A stretch of DNA of 64,000 nucleotides from UBA4416 sp044238845 (GTDB lineage Bacteria > Bacteroidota > Bacteroidia > B-17B0 > Aurantibacillaceae), in the NCBI GenBank assembly GCA_044238845.1, contig JBIICN010000002.1:62001-126000 (forward strand), read 5' to 3'. Position numbers and translations under genes: made by a program. Shown piece by piece: positions 8,711 through 18,141 of this stretch; position 1 is the stretch's first letter; each line of letters starts with the position of its first letter. Under the pieces are notes generated by a model, which was not told the DNA's origin, did not search any database, and was given only the letters and a program-made list of their open reading frames with translations.

Positions 8711-10213
8711 ATGTTTCAATTAATATTTAAAAATAGTTTTTTTAAAATCTCATTTCAATTATTTCAAGCAATTTTTGGAATGTTGTTAATTCCTTATACA
8801 ATATCAAAGGTAGGTGATAAACACTTTGGAATTTATATCTTTTCATTAAGTTTATTTAATTTTAATGCTTTGCTGGATATGGGTTTATCTACATCTCTTG
8901 TTAAAGAAGTAGCAAGTTCTAAAAACAATTCTGCTATTTTAAATGAAATTTTTAAGTTTTATTTTAGTTTTTATTCCATTATTGGTTTTATGGGGGCTAT
9001 TATTATAGCTATCTGTCCATTTGCAATTAAACCATTTTTGTCGGATGATTATTTTAGTGATAATACTTTTTATATTATTGTTTTTATACTTTCTTTTCAA
9101 TTGCTATTTAATTTCTGCTCTAATGTTTTTTATGGCTTTTTAAATGCCTATGAAAAAATGGTAACTACTTCTTTAGTTAATAGTATTAGTGTTTTTGGTA
9201 ATTATCTTACAACCTTCATTTTATTATACTTTAATTTTGGTGTAATTTCTATAGTTTTATCAATTGTGGTATGGAATATTATTTCTAAAATAGTTTTAAT
9301 TTACAGTTTTAAAGCCTATTTTAAAAATATTGAAATTGTATTTTGTTTGACATCAATTGGCCTTTTTAAACAAAGGTTAAAGTTTAATTCGGTTATTTTT
9401 ATTTGTCAAATATCAGATATGATAGTTAGGATGAGTGATCAAATTTTTATAGGAATATTTTATCCTATTGGAATAACAAGATATGAAATTGGACTTCGAC
9501 TTAATCAATATTCCAGAATTGCACTTGAACAATTTATAAGTAGTATATTTCCATCATTAGCCAGTAAATCAGACGATGAGAGTAGCATTAAACAGATAAT
9601 CATATTGGGCACCAAGTATTCGTTTATGATGTATACACCATTATATATTGGAATTATTTCGTTTGGATTTTATTTTATAAAAGCATGGTTAGGAGAAGAT
9701 TATAGTTATGGTTCATACTTGGTCTTGGTTTTATTATCTAGCTCAACTTATATCCACACATTTGATTCGATTACTCAGTGGCATTGTATATCAAAAGGTC
9801 AATTAAAAGGTTTTGTCCCAGCTAATATAATAGGAGCAGTGGTTAATATTATTTTATGTATATGTTTAGTTAATTCGTGGTTAAATATTTATGGCATTGC
9901 TTTAGCAAGTGTTTTAACATATGTTTTTATTGGTATTCCATTTGGAATATCTTTGAGAAAAGCTAGTAATATTAAACTTTCCGAAATAATTTATCAGTCT
10001 TGGTTACCTTGTTTTGTCCCAGCATTGGGAATTATTCTACCAGGATGGTTGTATTATCAATTTATTCAGCAAGGTATAATAAACAATGGGTTTCTCATTA
10101 TGATACCTTTTATTATTTTTTCAATAATATTATATGGTATTATTTTTATATTTTTACCATATAATAAAAGAGAAAAGCATTTTCTTTTTACAAAAGTAGG
10201 TTTTTATAAATAA
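8711..10213 (+). CDS. Wzx-type oligosaccharide flippase
   Basis: 500 residues with about 12-14 hydrophobic helices. The N-terminal pattern (YTISKVGDKHFGIYIFSLSLFNF, LDMGLSTSLVKEVA) is characteristic of polysaccharide transporters of the MATE/MOP superfamily. It likely moves undecaprenyl-diphosphate-linked repeat units across the inner membrane. The ATG directly follows the stop of the preceding gene. In this cluster it is the only flippase candidate, which supports a Wzx/Wzy-dependent pathway. Confidence 0.88.
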   Translation: MFQLIFKNSFFKISFQLFQAIFGMLLIPYTISKVGDKHFGIYIFSLSLFNFNALLDMGLSTSLVKEVASSKNNSAILNEIFKFYFSFYSIIGFMGAIIIAICPFAIKPFLSDDYFSDNTFYIIVFILSFQLLFNFCSNVFYGFLNAYEKMVTTSLVNSISVFGNYLTTFILLYFNFGVISIVLSIVVWNIISKIVLIYSFKAYFKNIEIVFCLTSIGLFKQRLKFNSVIFICQISDMIVRMSDQIFIGIFYPIGITRYEIGLRLNQYSRIALEQFISSIFPSLASKSDDESSIKQIIILGTKYSFMMYTPLYIGIISFGFYFIKAWLGEDYSYGSYLVLVLLSSSTYIHTFDSITQWHCISKGQLKGFVPANIIGAVVNIILCICLVNSWLNIYGIALASVLTYVFIGIPFGISLRKASNIKLSEIIYQSWLPCFVPALGIILPGWLYYQFIQQGIINNGFLIMIPFIIFSIILYGIIFIFLPYNKREKHFLFTKVGFYK

Positions 10214-10216
10214 AAA

Positions 10217-11008
10217 GTGGTACAAGTTTCAGTTATTATAGTCAATTACAATACTTTTGAACTAACAAATAAATGTATTCAATCGGTTTTTGATAACACA
10301 AAGGATTTAAATTTCGAAATTATTTTGATTGATAATGCTTCTACTGATGAGAATCCAGATAAGTTTAAACAGCATTTTCCTGATATTAAATTAATTGTGA
10401 ATCCAGAAAATATTGGTTTTTCTAGAGGTAATAATTTAGGCATTAATATAGCCAATGGGCATTATATAGTATTACTTAATAGCGATACGGAATTAGTTAA
10501 TAATGCTATTAAAATAACTTATGACAAAATAAACAAAGATAGTTCTATAGCAGCTATTTCATCTAAACTGGTTTTTCCAAACGGTAAAATTCAACATTGT
10601 TGTCAAAAGTTTCCATCTCTTTTTCTTGATATAATTGAAAAATGTAGAATTCATAAGTTGTTTTCTAAAAAAACACGTGAACGACTTTTTTTTGGGGCAT
10701 ATTTTGACCATCAAACCTATGCAGAACCTGATTGGATTTGGGGCACATTTTTTTTGTTTAATAAGAAAATCATTGAAGCCTTACCAGGTGAAAAATTAAA
10801 TGATGAATATTTTATGTATATGGAAGATATGCAATGGTGTTTTGATTTTAGAAAAAATGGGTATAAAATTGCGTATGAACCTCAAGCTGTTGTTTTGCAC
10901 CATATGGGCGGAAGTTCTGCTGATAAGATAATGTTGATGAAAGAAAATTATAATAAATTTCTTAAAAAAAATTACTCATCTTTAGACTATATTTTTTTGA
11001 AAAAATAA
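10217..11008 (+). CDS. Glycosyltransferase family 2 (WbbL/rhamnosyltransferase-like)
   Basis: 263 residues, GT-A fold. VSVIIVNYNTFELT and LIDNASTDEN form the nucleotide-binding N-terminus. NIGFSRGNNLGI and LLNSDTELV (DxD-type) are typical of the WbbL/RfbF-like rhamnosyltransferase subfamily, and the conserved ExYFMYxEDMQWCFDF region is near residue 200. The start codon is GTG, 3 bases after the flippase stop. The sugar transferred cannot be read from sequence. Confidence 0.85.
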   Translation: MVQVSVIIVNYNTFELTNKCIQSVFDNTKDLNFEIILIDNASTDENPDKFKQHFPDIKLIVNPENIGFSRGNNLGINIANGHYIVLLNSDTELVNNAIKITYDKINKDSSIAAISSKLVFPNGKIQHCCQKFPSLFLDIIEKCRIHKLFSKKTRERLFFGAYFDHQTYAEPDWIWGTFFLFNKKIIEALPGEKLNDEYFMYMEDMQWCFDFRKNGYKIAYEPQAVVLHHMGGSSADKIMLMKENYNKFLKKNYSSLDYIFLKK

Positions 11009-11009
11009 A

Positions 11010-11924
11010 ATGACCTTATCAATTATAATTCCCACTTTTAATAGAAATAAGATGTTGTATAAACATCTTATGCATATTTATAACGAGCTTAAAGGAGTGG
11101 ATTATGAAATAATTGTTGTTAATGATCATAAAACTAATATAGTTGAAATCCCTCAACTTTTAGCGGAAAATATTACATGTTATAATAATCCAAAAAGTGG
11201 GGTTGCTTCCGCTAGAAATTATGGAGCTAAATTAGCCAAAGGAATTTGGCTTTTGTTTTTGGATGATGATATGATTTTATTCAGAAAGAATATTAACTCT
11301 TATTCCAGTTATTTTGGTAATAAAGATAATATATGTGTAAATATTGATTGGGAATACCCGCCTGAGGTTATTGAAGATATCAAAAAAAATGCATTTGGTC
11401 GTTTCTTAATACAATATGGTTTTACAACATTACGTGGATGGAATAATTATCCAAATTGGCCAATTGACTCATCCATAGAAGTTTCGTCGGTTGCCAGTCC
11501 TAATTTGCTAATTAAAAAGTCAGATTTTGTTGATTCAGGAGGCTATGATGAGAATTTTCCTTTTGCGGGCTTTGAAGATTACGCATTTTCAAAACGATTA
11601 GAATCAAAGAAATTTAAAATGTTTGTGGATACAAGCTCAATCATGTATCATAACGAAGAAGATAGATTAGAAATGAATAGTTGGCTTTTGAGAAAAGAAA
11701 GAGGAGGTGTGACAAGGAAAATTGCCGTAGAATATGGGTTCGGAGAAATTGAAATAAATTATAACCCTTTAAAGAAAATAGTATATTCATGTAATCCTGT
11801 TTTGATACCTATATTAAAATTTTTAGTTAAATGTATTAGTCGTTTTGGAATACTAGATCCAATTTCCTTTGCATGTTATAAGATGCTTTTGGGTATCTAT
11901 ATTTATAAAGGTTATAATAAATAA
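11010..11924 (+). CDS. Glycosyltransferase family 2
   Basis: 304 residues. The N-terminus LSIIIPTFNRNKMLYKHL and the DDD motif (WLLFLDDDMIL, near residue 90) mark a GT-A family 2 enzyme. GGYDENFPFAGFEDYAFSKRL is the acceptor-side ED motif of this family. It ends in a hydrophobic stretch rather than clear membrane helices. It starts 1 base after the preceding stop, and its stop overlaps the next ATG. Probably an inner-membrane-associated enzyme that adds one sugar of the repeat unit. Confidence 0.82.
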   Translation: MTLSIIIPTFNRNKMLYKHLMHIYNELKGVDYEIIVVNDHKTNIVEIPQLLAENITCYNNPKSGVASARNYGAKLAKGIWLLFLDDDMILFRKNINSYSSYFGNKDNICVNIDWEYPPEVIEDIKKNAFGRFLIQYGFTTLRGWNNYPNWPIDSSIEVSSVASPNLLIKKSDFVDSGGYDENFPFAGFEDYAFSKRLESKKFKMFVDTSSIMYHNEEDRLEMNSWLLRKERGGVTRKIAVEYGFGEIEINYNPLKKIVYSCNPVLIPILKFLVKCISRFGILDPISFACYKMLLGIYIYKGYNK

Positions 11925-13036
11925 TGGTAAAAGTTACTTATGTCATATCAAATATCAATAAGGCTATTTCATTTGAATGGATAGCAGAATTGATGGATAA
12001 GCAAAAAATAGAATTGAGTTTTATTCTATTAAATAATGGTCATTCTGAATTAGAAAAATATCTATTAAACTACGGTTTTATTGTAAAACGAATTAATTAT
12101 AAAAATAAGTTTGATTTACCTAAGTCTATTTTATTATCTATATTATTTTTTATAAAACATAAGCCACAAGTAGTTCATACTCATTTATTTGATGCTAATA
12201 TTGTTGGCTTATTATCTTCGTGGATATGTCGAATAAAAAAACGAGTATATACTAGGCATCATTCAGACTACCATCATGAATATCATCCTCGAGCAATAAA
12301 GTATGACAAATGCATTAATTATTTATCAACAGATATTGTAGCAATATCAAAGGTTGTTAAAGACGTCCTAGTTAACCTAGAGAAAGTATCTGAATGTAAA
12401 ATACACCTTATTTACCATGGCTTTAAATTAGAGGATTTTAATAACAGTTCAAAACAGTCAATAGATTACTTAAAACAAAAATATAACCCTAAAAATAATA
12501 GACCTGTAATAGGTGTAATTTCAAGACAAACAGAATGGAAAGGAATTCAGTTTATTATACCAGCTTTTAAATTTTTTTTAAAAAAATATCCTGATGCAAT
12601 ATTAGTTCTAGCAAATGCTACGGGTGATTATAAATTAGAAATAGGCAAGCTACTACAAGAAATTCCTGACTGTAATTATATCGAAATTGAATTTGAAAAT
12701 GATATTTTTTCATTGTACCAGTTATTTGATATATTCACACATGTTCCGGTATCTAAATCAGTAGAGGCTTTTGGACAAACTTATGTTGAGGCTCTTGCCT
12801 CAGGTATACCCTCTGTTTTTACTTTTTCTGGTATTGCCAATGAGTTTATTTGTGATCATTATAATGCATTAGTTGTTCCTCATGAAAATTCAGAAGCAAT
12901 ATTTAGTTCTTGGATTGAATTAATGAATAATAAAGAACTACGAGATAGATTAATTATTAATGGCAGAAATGATATTGCTAAATCATTCCAATTAAATCAA
13001 ATGATTTTTAAATTAGAAAAATTATATAATGAATAG
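11924..13036 (+). CDS. Glycosyltransferase family 4 (GT-B)
   Basis: 370 residues. The GT-B N-lobe contains KPQVVHTHLFDANIVGLL, and the C-lobe contains IGVISRQTEWKGIQFIIPAF and the E-x7-E donor motif in EAFGQTYVEALASGIPSVF. Length and motifs fit GT4 retaining transferases. A His-rich acceptor-site stretch (TRHHSDYHHEYHPR) is present. Its 3' end overlaps the next GT2 gene by 8 bases. Linkage and substrate unknown. Confidence 0.85.
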   Translation: MVKVTYVISNINKAISFEWIAELMDKQKIELSFILLNNGHSELEKYLLNYGFIVKRINYKNKFDLPKSILLSILFFIKHKPQVVHTHLFDANIVGLLSSWICRIKKRVYTRHHSDYHHEYHPRAIKYDKCINYLSTDIVAISKVVKDVLVNLEKVSECKIHLIYHGFKLEDFNNSSKQSIDYLKQKYNPKNNRPVIGVISRQTEWKGIQFIIPAFKFFLKKYPDAILVLANATGDYKLEIGKLLQEIPDCNYIEIEFENDIFSLYQLFDIFTHVPVSKSVEAFGQTYVEALASGIPSVFTFSGIANEFICDHYNALVVPHENSEAIFSSWIELMNNKELRDRLIINGRNDIAKSFQLNQMIFKLEKLYNE

Positions 13037-13934
13037 CGTTTTGTTTTCAATAATTATTCCAACATACAATAGGGCACATTTGATAATAGATACGTTGAAT
13101 AGTGTTAGAAATCAAAATTTTATCGACTTTGAATTAATTATAATTGATGATGGGAGTACTGATAATACTAAGTTTATTGTTGAAGACTATATTGAGAATA
13201 ATAAATTAAAAAAATGGTATTATTATCATAAGCCAAACGGTGAGCGAGGAGCTGCCAGAAATTATGGTATAACAAAGGCCAGTGGAGAGTGGATTACTTT
13301 TTTGGATTCAGATGATTTATTTTATTCTAATCATTTGTTTTTAGCTTCGGATTTTATTTTGAAAAATGAAAACTCACATGTTTTTCATAGTGCTTACGAA
13401 TTTAGGAATCAAAAACATGAATTGATTAGGAAAGTTAGTTACCCAATGAATAATAATTTAAATCAATCTATTTTAGAAGGAAATATATTTAGTTGTTTTG
13501 GTATGTTTTTGAAGGCAACTATTTTTAGTGGATTGAATTTTGAGGAAGATAAAGCATTAAGTGGTTCTGAAGATTGGTTTCTCTGGTTAAAGGTATCAGC
13601 TCGTTATAAAATCTATTTTCAATCGCAGGTATCTGGATGTATGATTCAGCATGATGAAAGAAGTGTGTTAAGTTTTAATGAGGATAAATTGTTAACTAGA
13701 ACAAATTTATTAGTTAAAAAATTAGCCGAGGATAATGTATTTGTTGAAAGATATGGAGAAAAAGTAATAAATAGAATATACGGACATATGCTCACATATA
13801 CAGCGCTTCATGTGTTACTTTCAAGAAATAAACAAAATGCAATAAAATTATTTTTTAGAGGACTGAAATCTAGTCCAACTGAATTATTAAAAATCAGGAC
13901 TTTAGCTTTTGTAAAACATTTGTTTTTAAAATAA
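13029..13934 (+). CDS. Glycosyltransferase family 2
   Basis: 301 residues. FSIIIPTYNRAHLI and IIDDGSTDNTK at the N-terminus, GAARNYGITKASGEW and TFLDSDDL (metal-binding), and SGSEDWFLWLKVS as the acceptor-side motif identify a GT2 of the common exopolysaccharide/LPS type. It is the last of the consecutive transferases before the transglutaminase-like gene and overlaps the preceding GT4 gene. Sugar specificity unknown. Confidence 0.85.
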   Translation: MNSVLFSIIIPTYNRAHLIIDTLNSVRNQNFIDFELIIIDDGSTDNTKFIVEDYIENNKLKKWYYYHKPNGERGAARNYGITKASGEWITFLDSDDLFYSNHLFLASDFILKNENSHVFHSAYEFRNQKHELIRKVSYPMNNNLNQSILEGNIFSCFGMFLKATIFSGLNFEEDKALSGSEDWFLWLKVSARYKIYFQSQVSGCMIQHDERSVLSFNEDKLLTRTNLLVKKLAEDNVFVERYGEKVINRIYGHMLTYTALHVLLSRNKQNAIKLFFRGLKSSPTELLKIRTLAFVKHLFLK

Positions 13935-13977
13935 ATCATTGGTACATTCACCTTTATTATTGACGTATTTTTAAATT

Positions 13978-14850
13978 TTGTCACTTCTTAAGTCATATAA
14001 AATTCGATTGTTAATCTATTTGATATTGTTATCAATTAGTATTATACCAATAGTATTTTCTACAGTTTCATCTATAAAAAATACCTATATAAATAAAGAG
14101 TTGTTTAATATTGAATTATCTCGTTTTAAAAGTATAGAAGACATTTCAGCCCATATTGACGGAATTTATTCGGCTACTCATTCTGCACCAAAAATTGATA
14201 CTTTAGCTTATGTTAAAGTTACTAGTGATATAGTTAAAAAGAGATTTTATCATGGTTTGTCGGAGTATCATCTAAAAGATAATTGGATAGTTTATATTGG
14301 AGGGAAACTATTTTGGAAGAATTTAATTGCCATTGTTGACCCTGATGATATTTTGGATTATAATGAAGGTCTTTGTAGTCAACAAGCTATTGTATTTTTA
14401 GAAATTTTAAAACGAAAAGGGATTAATACCAGATGGATTGGTCTCGGATATAAAGAAGGACCTGGTCATTTTTTATCCGAAGTATATTATCAAGGTAAAT
14501 GGCATTTATATGATGTAAATTTGGAACCTCATTGGGAAAAAATAACTAATCACCACGAAAGCATTGACTACTATAAATTGCATCAGGATACTTTGTTTTT
14601 AGCTTACGAAGGTATTATTTCAAGAACTCAGTATGATAAAATAATGCAAAAGGTTCAACATGGCGAGATAAATGAATTTCCAGCCAAAAACATGCTATTG
14701 TTTCATCGCGTAACAAAAATTATTACGTACTTAATACCAATTTTTCTAGGAATTTTAATAGTGTTTTCTCTTTTTAAACAACGAGTTCCTTCTAAAATTA
14801 TTCAAAAAACAGCATTAAGCTTAAATACAAAACTAAAGAAGTTTCATTAA
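13978..14850 (+). CDS. Membrane-anchored transglutaminase-like cysteine hydrolase domain protein
   Basis: 290 residues. A hydrophobic segment at ~11-30 anchors the N-terminus and a second one at ~247-266 the C-terminus, so the middle is probably periplasmic. The middle holds a transglutaminase-core triad: Cys133 in NEGLCSQQA, His164 in GPGHFLSEV and Asp179 in WHLYDVN. Such proteins may hydrolyse or form amide bonds, and the substrate is unknown. It sits between the glycosyltransferases and asparagine synthetase, so it may act on the glycan or on a modified substituent. The start is TTG, with no in-frame ATG nearby. Confidence 0.65.
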   Translation: MSLLKSYKIRLLIYLILLSISIIPIVFSTVSSIKNTYINKELFNIELSRFKSIEDISAHIDGIYSATHSAPKIDTLAYVKVTSDIVKKRFYHGLSEYHLKDNWIVYIGGKLFWKNLIAIVDPDDILDYNEGLCSQQAIVFLEILKRKGINTRWIGLGYKEGPGHFLSEVYYQGKWHLYDVNLEPHWEKITNHHESIDYYKLHQDTLFLAYEGIISRTQYDKIMQKVQHGEINEFPAKNMLLFHRVTKIITYLIPIFLGILIVFSLFKQRVPSKIIQKTALSLNTKLKKFH

Positions 14851-14861
14851 CTGAATAAATT

Positions 14862-16766
14862 ATGTGTGGTATTTCTGGACTTATAGATTTAAAGCAAAGC
14901 TCATCTTTGGCAATTTTGCAAAAGATGACAAATACAATGATTCACAGAGGTCCTGATGCTAGTGGGTATGAATTTTCACAAGTGAAAAATTGTCAAATTG
15001 GATTAGGGCATCGTCGTTTATCTATTATTGATTTGAGTGAAACAGGAAAACAACCAATGCAATTTGAGCATTTATGGATTACTTTTAATGGCGAGATTTA
15101 CAACTATAATGAGATAAAAAATGAGTTAATTAAATTAAATCATCATTTCATTGGTCATTCCGATACAGAGGTTATTTTGCACGCTTTTGCCCAATGGGGA
15201 ATTAAATGTATAGAGAAATTTATTGGTATGTTTGCTTTTGTAATATATGATACAAATGCCAATGAATTGTATTGTGTTAGAGATAGAGCAGGAGTGAAAC
15301 CTTTTTTTTATTATTGGAATAATGGTTTATTTTTATTTGCATCTGAATTAAAGGCATTTCATGAACATCCTCATTTTAAAAAGGAGATTAATTTAGATGC
15401 AATAGCAGCTTTTATGCAATTTGGTAACGTTCCAACTCCACATTGTATATTTAATTACTGCCATAAATTAAAACCCGGACATTATTTAAGATTTTCCATA
15501 GATAATTCTCATTTTTCATTACATCAATATTGGGATGTATATGATTCGTATAATAAACCTAAATTGGATATTTCATTTGAGGAAGCTAAAATAGAGACTG
15601 AAAAAATATTAAAATCAGCTTTTGATTATCGAATGGTTTCTGATGTTCCCATTGGCGTATTTTTAAGTGGAGGTTATGATAGCGCTTGTGTTACGTCTTT
15701 GTTACAAAAAGATAATTCTAGAAAATTAAAAACATTTACTATTGGAGTACCAGATATAGGTTTAAATGAGGCTCCTTATGCAAAGGATGTTGCTAATTAT
15801 TTAGGAACTGAACATTTTGAATATACCTGTACTCAAAAGGAAGCATTTGAATTAATTGAGGATTTGCCATATTATTATGATGAGCCTTTTGCGGATAGTA
15901 GTGCCATTCCTACTACTTTGGTTTGTAAAATGGCACGCAAACAAGTAACAGTTGCATTAAGCGCTGATGCTGGAGATGAAATATTTGCAGGTTATAATCG
16001 TTATGATTATATGATGAAATACGGGAAAAAGTTAAATCATTTACCGTATTTTATTAGAAAAGGTACCTATGAAATAATGAACTTTATTTCTTCTGACAAA
16101 ATACCTATTTTAAAACATAAATATAATTTTCATAACCGCTACGAGAAATTAAAAGGACTATTAAATGACCCATCTTCTAAGAATTTGATGTTGAGTTTAA
16201 GTAAGCAATATACAGATATTCAAATGAGGAGCTTTATGAGAGGTGATTTTCGTGATTTGGATACAGCCTATTTATCTAATAATCTATTGGAAAATTATTA
16301 TTCATCATTATCTTATATGATGGCGATTGATTATCAAACTTATTTAGTAGATGATATATTGCAGAAAGTTGATAGAGCTTCTATGACTGCAAGTTTAGAA
16401 GGCAGAGAGCCATTTTTAGATCATCGTGTTATTGAATGGGCGGCACAATTACCTGATGATTATAAGTATTATAAAGGGAATAAAAAATACATTATAAAAG
16501 AAATCGTACATCAATACCTACCTAAGCATTTAATGGATAGACCTAAAATGGGTTTCGCTATTCCTATTGAAAATTGGCTTGCAATCGACTTAAAAGAAAA
16601 GGTGTTTTATTACTTGGATGACCAAAAAATTGATGAACAAGGGATATTTAACATTGATTTTATTCATCAAATTATAAATGATTTTTACTCTGGTAAAAAA
16701 GAATTAGCTATGAAATTGTGGTATGTTTTAATGTTTCAAATGTGGTATGAAAAATGGATGAAGTAA
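14862..16766 (+). CDS. asnB: Asparagine synthetase, glutamine-hydrolysing (AsnB family)
   Basis: 634 residues. Cys2 (MCGISG) is the glutaminase nucleophile of the N-terminal Ntn domain, with RGPDASG and NGEIYNY substrate-binding motifs. The C-terminal synthetase domain has the ATP P-loop SGGYDS at residues 269-274. The family converts aspartate and glutamine to asparagine. Paralogues inside O-antigen and capsule loci usually amidate uronic acids or other sugar carboxylates, and that is the more likely role here. It ends 1 base before the oppositely oriented Wzy-like gene. Confidence 0.88.
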   Translation: MCGISGLIDLKQSSSLAILQKMTNTMIHRGPDASGYEFSQVKNCQIGLGHRRLSIIDLSETGKQPMQFEHLWITFNGEIYNYNEIKNELIKLNHHFIGHSDTEVILHAFAQWGIKCIEKFIGMFAFVIYDTNANELYCVRDRAGVKPFFYYWNNGLFLFASELKAFHEHPHFKKEINLDAIAAFMQFGNVPTPHCIFNYCHKLKPGHYLRFSIDNSHFSLHQYWDVYDSYNKPKLDISFEEAKIETEKILKSAFDYRMVSDVPIGVFLSGGYDSACVTSLLQKDNSRKLKTFTIGVPDIGLNEAPYAKDVANYLGTEHFEYTCTQKEAFELIEDLPYYYDEPFADSSAIPTTLVCKMARKQVTVALSADAGDEIFAGYNRYDYMMKYGKKLNHLPYFIRKGTYEIMNFISSDKIPILKHKYNFHNRYEKLKGLLNDPSSKNLMLSLSKQYTDIQMRSFMRGDFRDLDTAYLSNNLLENYYSSLSYMMAIDYQTYLVDDILQKVDRASMTASLEGREPFLDHRVIEWAAQLPDDYKYYKGNKKYIIKEIVHQYLPKHLMDRPKMGFAIPIENWLAIDLKEKVFYYLDDQKIDEQGIFNIDFIHQIINDFYSGKKELAMKLWYVLMFQMWYEKWMK

Positions 16767-16767
16767 T

Positions 16768-18108
16768 TTAAAATTTCATCTTTGTTCCACTTTGTTTTTC
16801 GTATAGGTGTCTTAACATAAATATACCTGCTACAAAAAATGGTAATTCAGGTATTCTTAAACGAACTAAAGACCCAAAATTTGCTACAGTTAGTCCCACC
16901 GAAAAAGCAAAAAATAATGAAAATAACATGCAAAATAATAGCATCGGGTTTTTTCGAATTAATGTAAAAAAACCGATAAATTTCAACTTAATTAACAAAA
17001 ATACAGTTAAAATTAATAGGTAGGTGTTTTCTAAAGATGAAATTAACATTACCACGTTTTTCACATCCCATATCGCAGGTCTAAAAATTCCTGAAAAAAC
17101 AGCCATGGGAGCAACTGTTATTATACCGCTAATACTCGCATCAAATTCTCCAATATCATAAGTCTTCCCTCCGTAGTGATCAGCTTTCATGTCTTTTTGA
17201 GTAATAACAGCTTTATCTAAAACTTGGTCAACTTTATATTGGCCTAAATTATCTCCCATATTATCTAAGGCTAAATATCCAGTAATTGCTCCTAGTGACA
17301 ATATAACAGGCGTTGCAATGAGACGTACAAAGCCATGATTTATTTTTTTTACTAAATTATTACTTAACCATAATATTGAACCAGGTAACAATGCAAAAAG
17401 TATGTAAGGTTTAATAGCAAGTATAATTAACATAGAAATAAATAAATAAATTATATATGAGATAGTTCTGTTTTTTTTAATAAAAAAATTATAAAATGCA
17501 TATGTAAACCAACCTACTGCAGATAATGTAAATGAATCTTTCATTAAGCCAGATCCCCAAAAAACGCATGATGGTATAAACAGAACGGCTATTGCTAATT
17601 CTTTTTTTAGAGTTGGAAATTCTAAAAGAAACGTTTGATATAATTTCCACATGCCACCATATGTAAAACATGCTACAAGAACTGCACTTGAAAAATAAGA
17701 ATGAAGTCCCAATGAAACAATGGGCATTAGAAGTCTTACTACAAAAAATGCATGACTGTCCCTGCCTGTATATATAGGATATCCTGTAGAATCATCAAAT
17801 GCAAAATAATGCCCTTTTGGATTTCCAAATTGAGCAATCCAAAAATCAGACTGATCTTTGAAAAATAAATTTGAATATGCTGATGCGCTTTCAAAGTAGT
17901 TTGTCGTATCCCCACCTCCGTAATAAAAAAAATAAATTAAACCTAATGTAATAGCCCCAATAATTCGAACCATTAATCCTTTTGTGAAATATGCATATTC
18001 TGGATTAGAACGAATGTTTTTTTTGGTTACATAATATCCGTAAGCATATGCCCCAATAATGTAGAATGGAGTTAATATAATATCAAAAATGCTTAAAAGT
18101 GGATGCAT
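16768..18108 (-). CDS. Multi-pass membrane protein, candidate O-antigen/polysaccharide polymerase (Wzy-like)
   Basis: 446 residues, about 10-11 predicted membrane helices, with a long soluble loop around residues 280-330 (DNLGQYKVDQVLDKAV...). The C-terminal VANFGSLVRLRIPELPFF resembles the N-x-G-x3-R-x-R-x-P stretch seen in many Wzy/EpsG-like polymerases. It is the only polymerase candidate in a cluster that has a Wzx flippase. It is the only minus-strand gene in the locus and is convergent with asnB. The name is inferred from topology and context, not from a firm family match. Confidence 0.5.
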   Translation of the reverse strand: MHPLLSIFDIILTPFYIIGAYAYGYYVTKKNIRSNPEYAYFTKGLMVRIIGAITLGLIYFFYYGGGDTTNYFESASAYSNLFFKDQSDFWIAQFGNPKGHYFAFDDSTGYPIYTGRDSHAFFVVRLLMPIVSLGLHSYFSSAVLVACFTYGGMWKLYQTFLLEFPTLKKELAIAVLFIPSCVFWGSGLMKDSFTLSAVGWFTYAFYNFFIKKNRTISYIIYLFISMLIILAIKPYILFALLPGSILWLSNNLVKKINHGFVRLIATPVILSLGAITGYLALDNMGDNLGQYKVDQVLDKAVITQKDMKADHYGGKTYDIGEFDASISGIITVAPMAVFSGIFRPAIWDVKNVVMLISSLENTYLLILTVFLLIKLKFIGFFTLIRKNPMLLFCMLFSLFFAFSVGLTVANFGSLVRLRIPELPFFVAGIFMLRHLYEKQSGTKMKF

Positions 18109-18141
18109 GCAAGCATAAAAATACTATTTTTACTTTAAATT

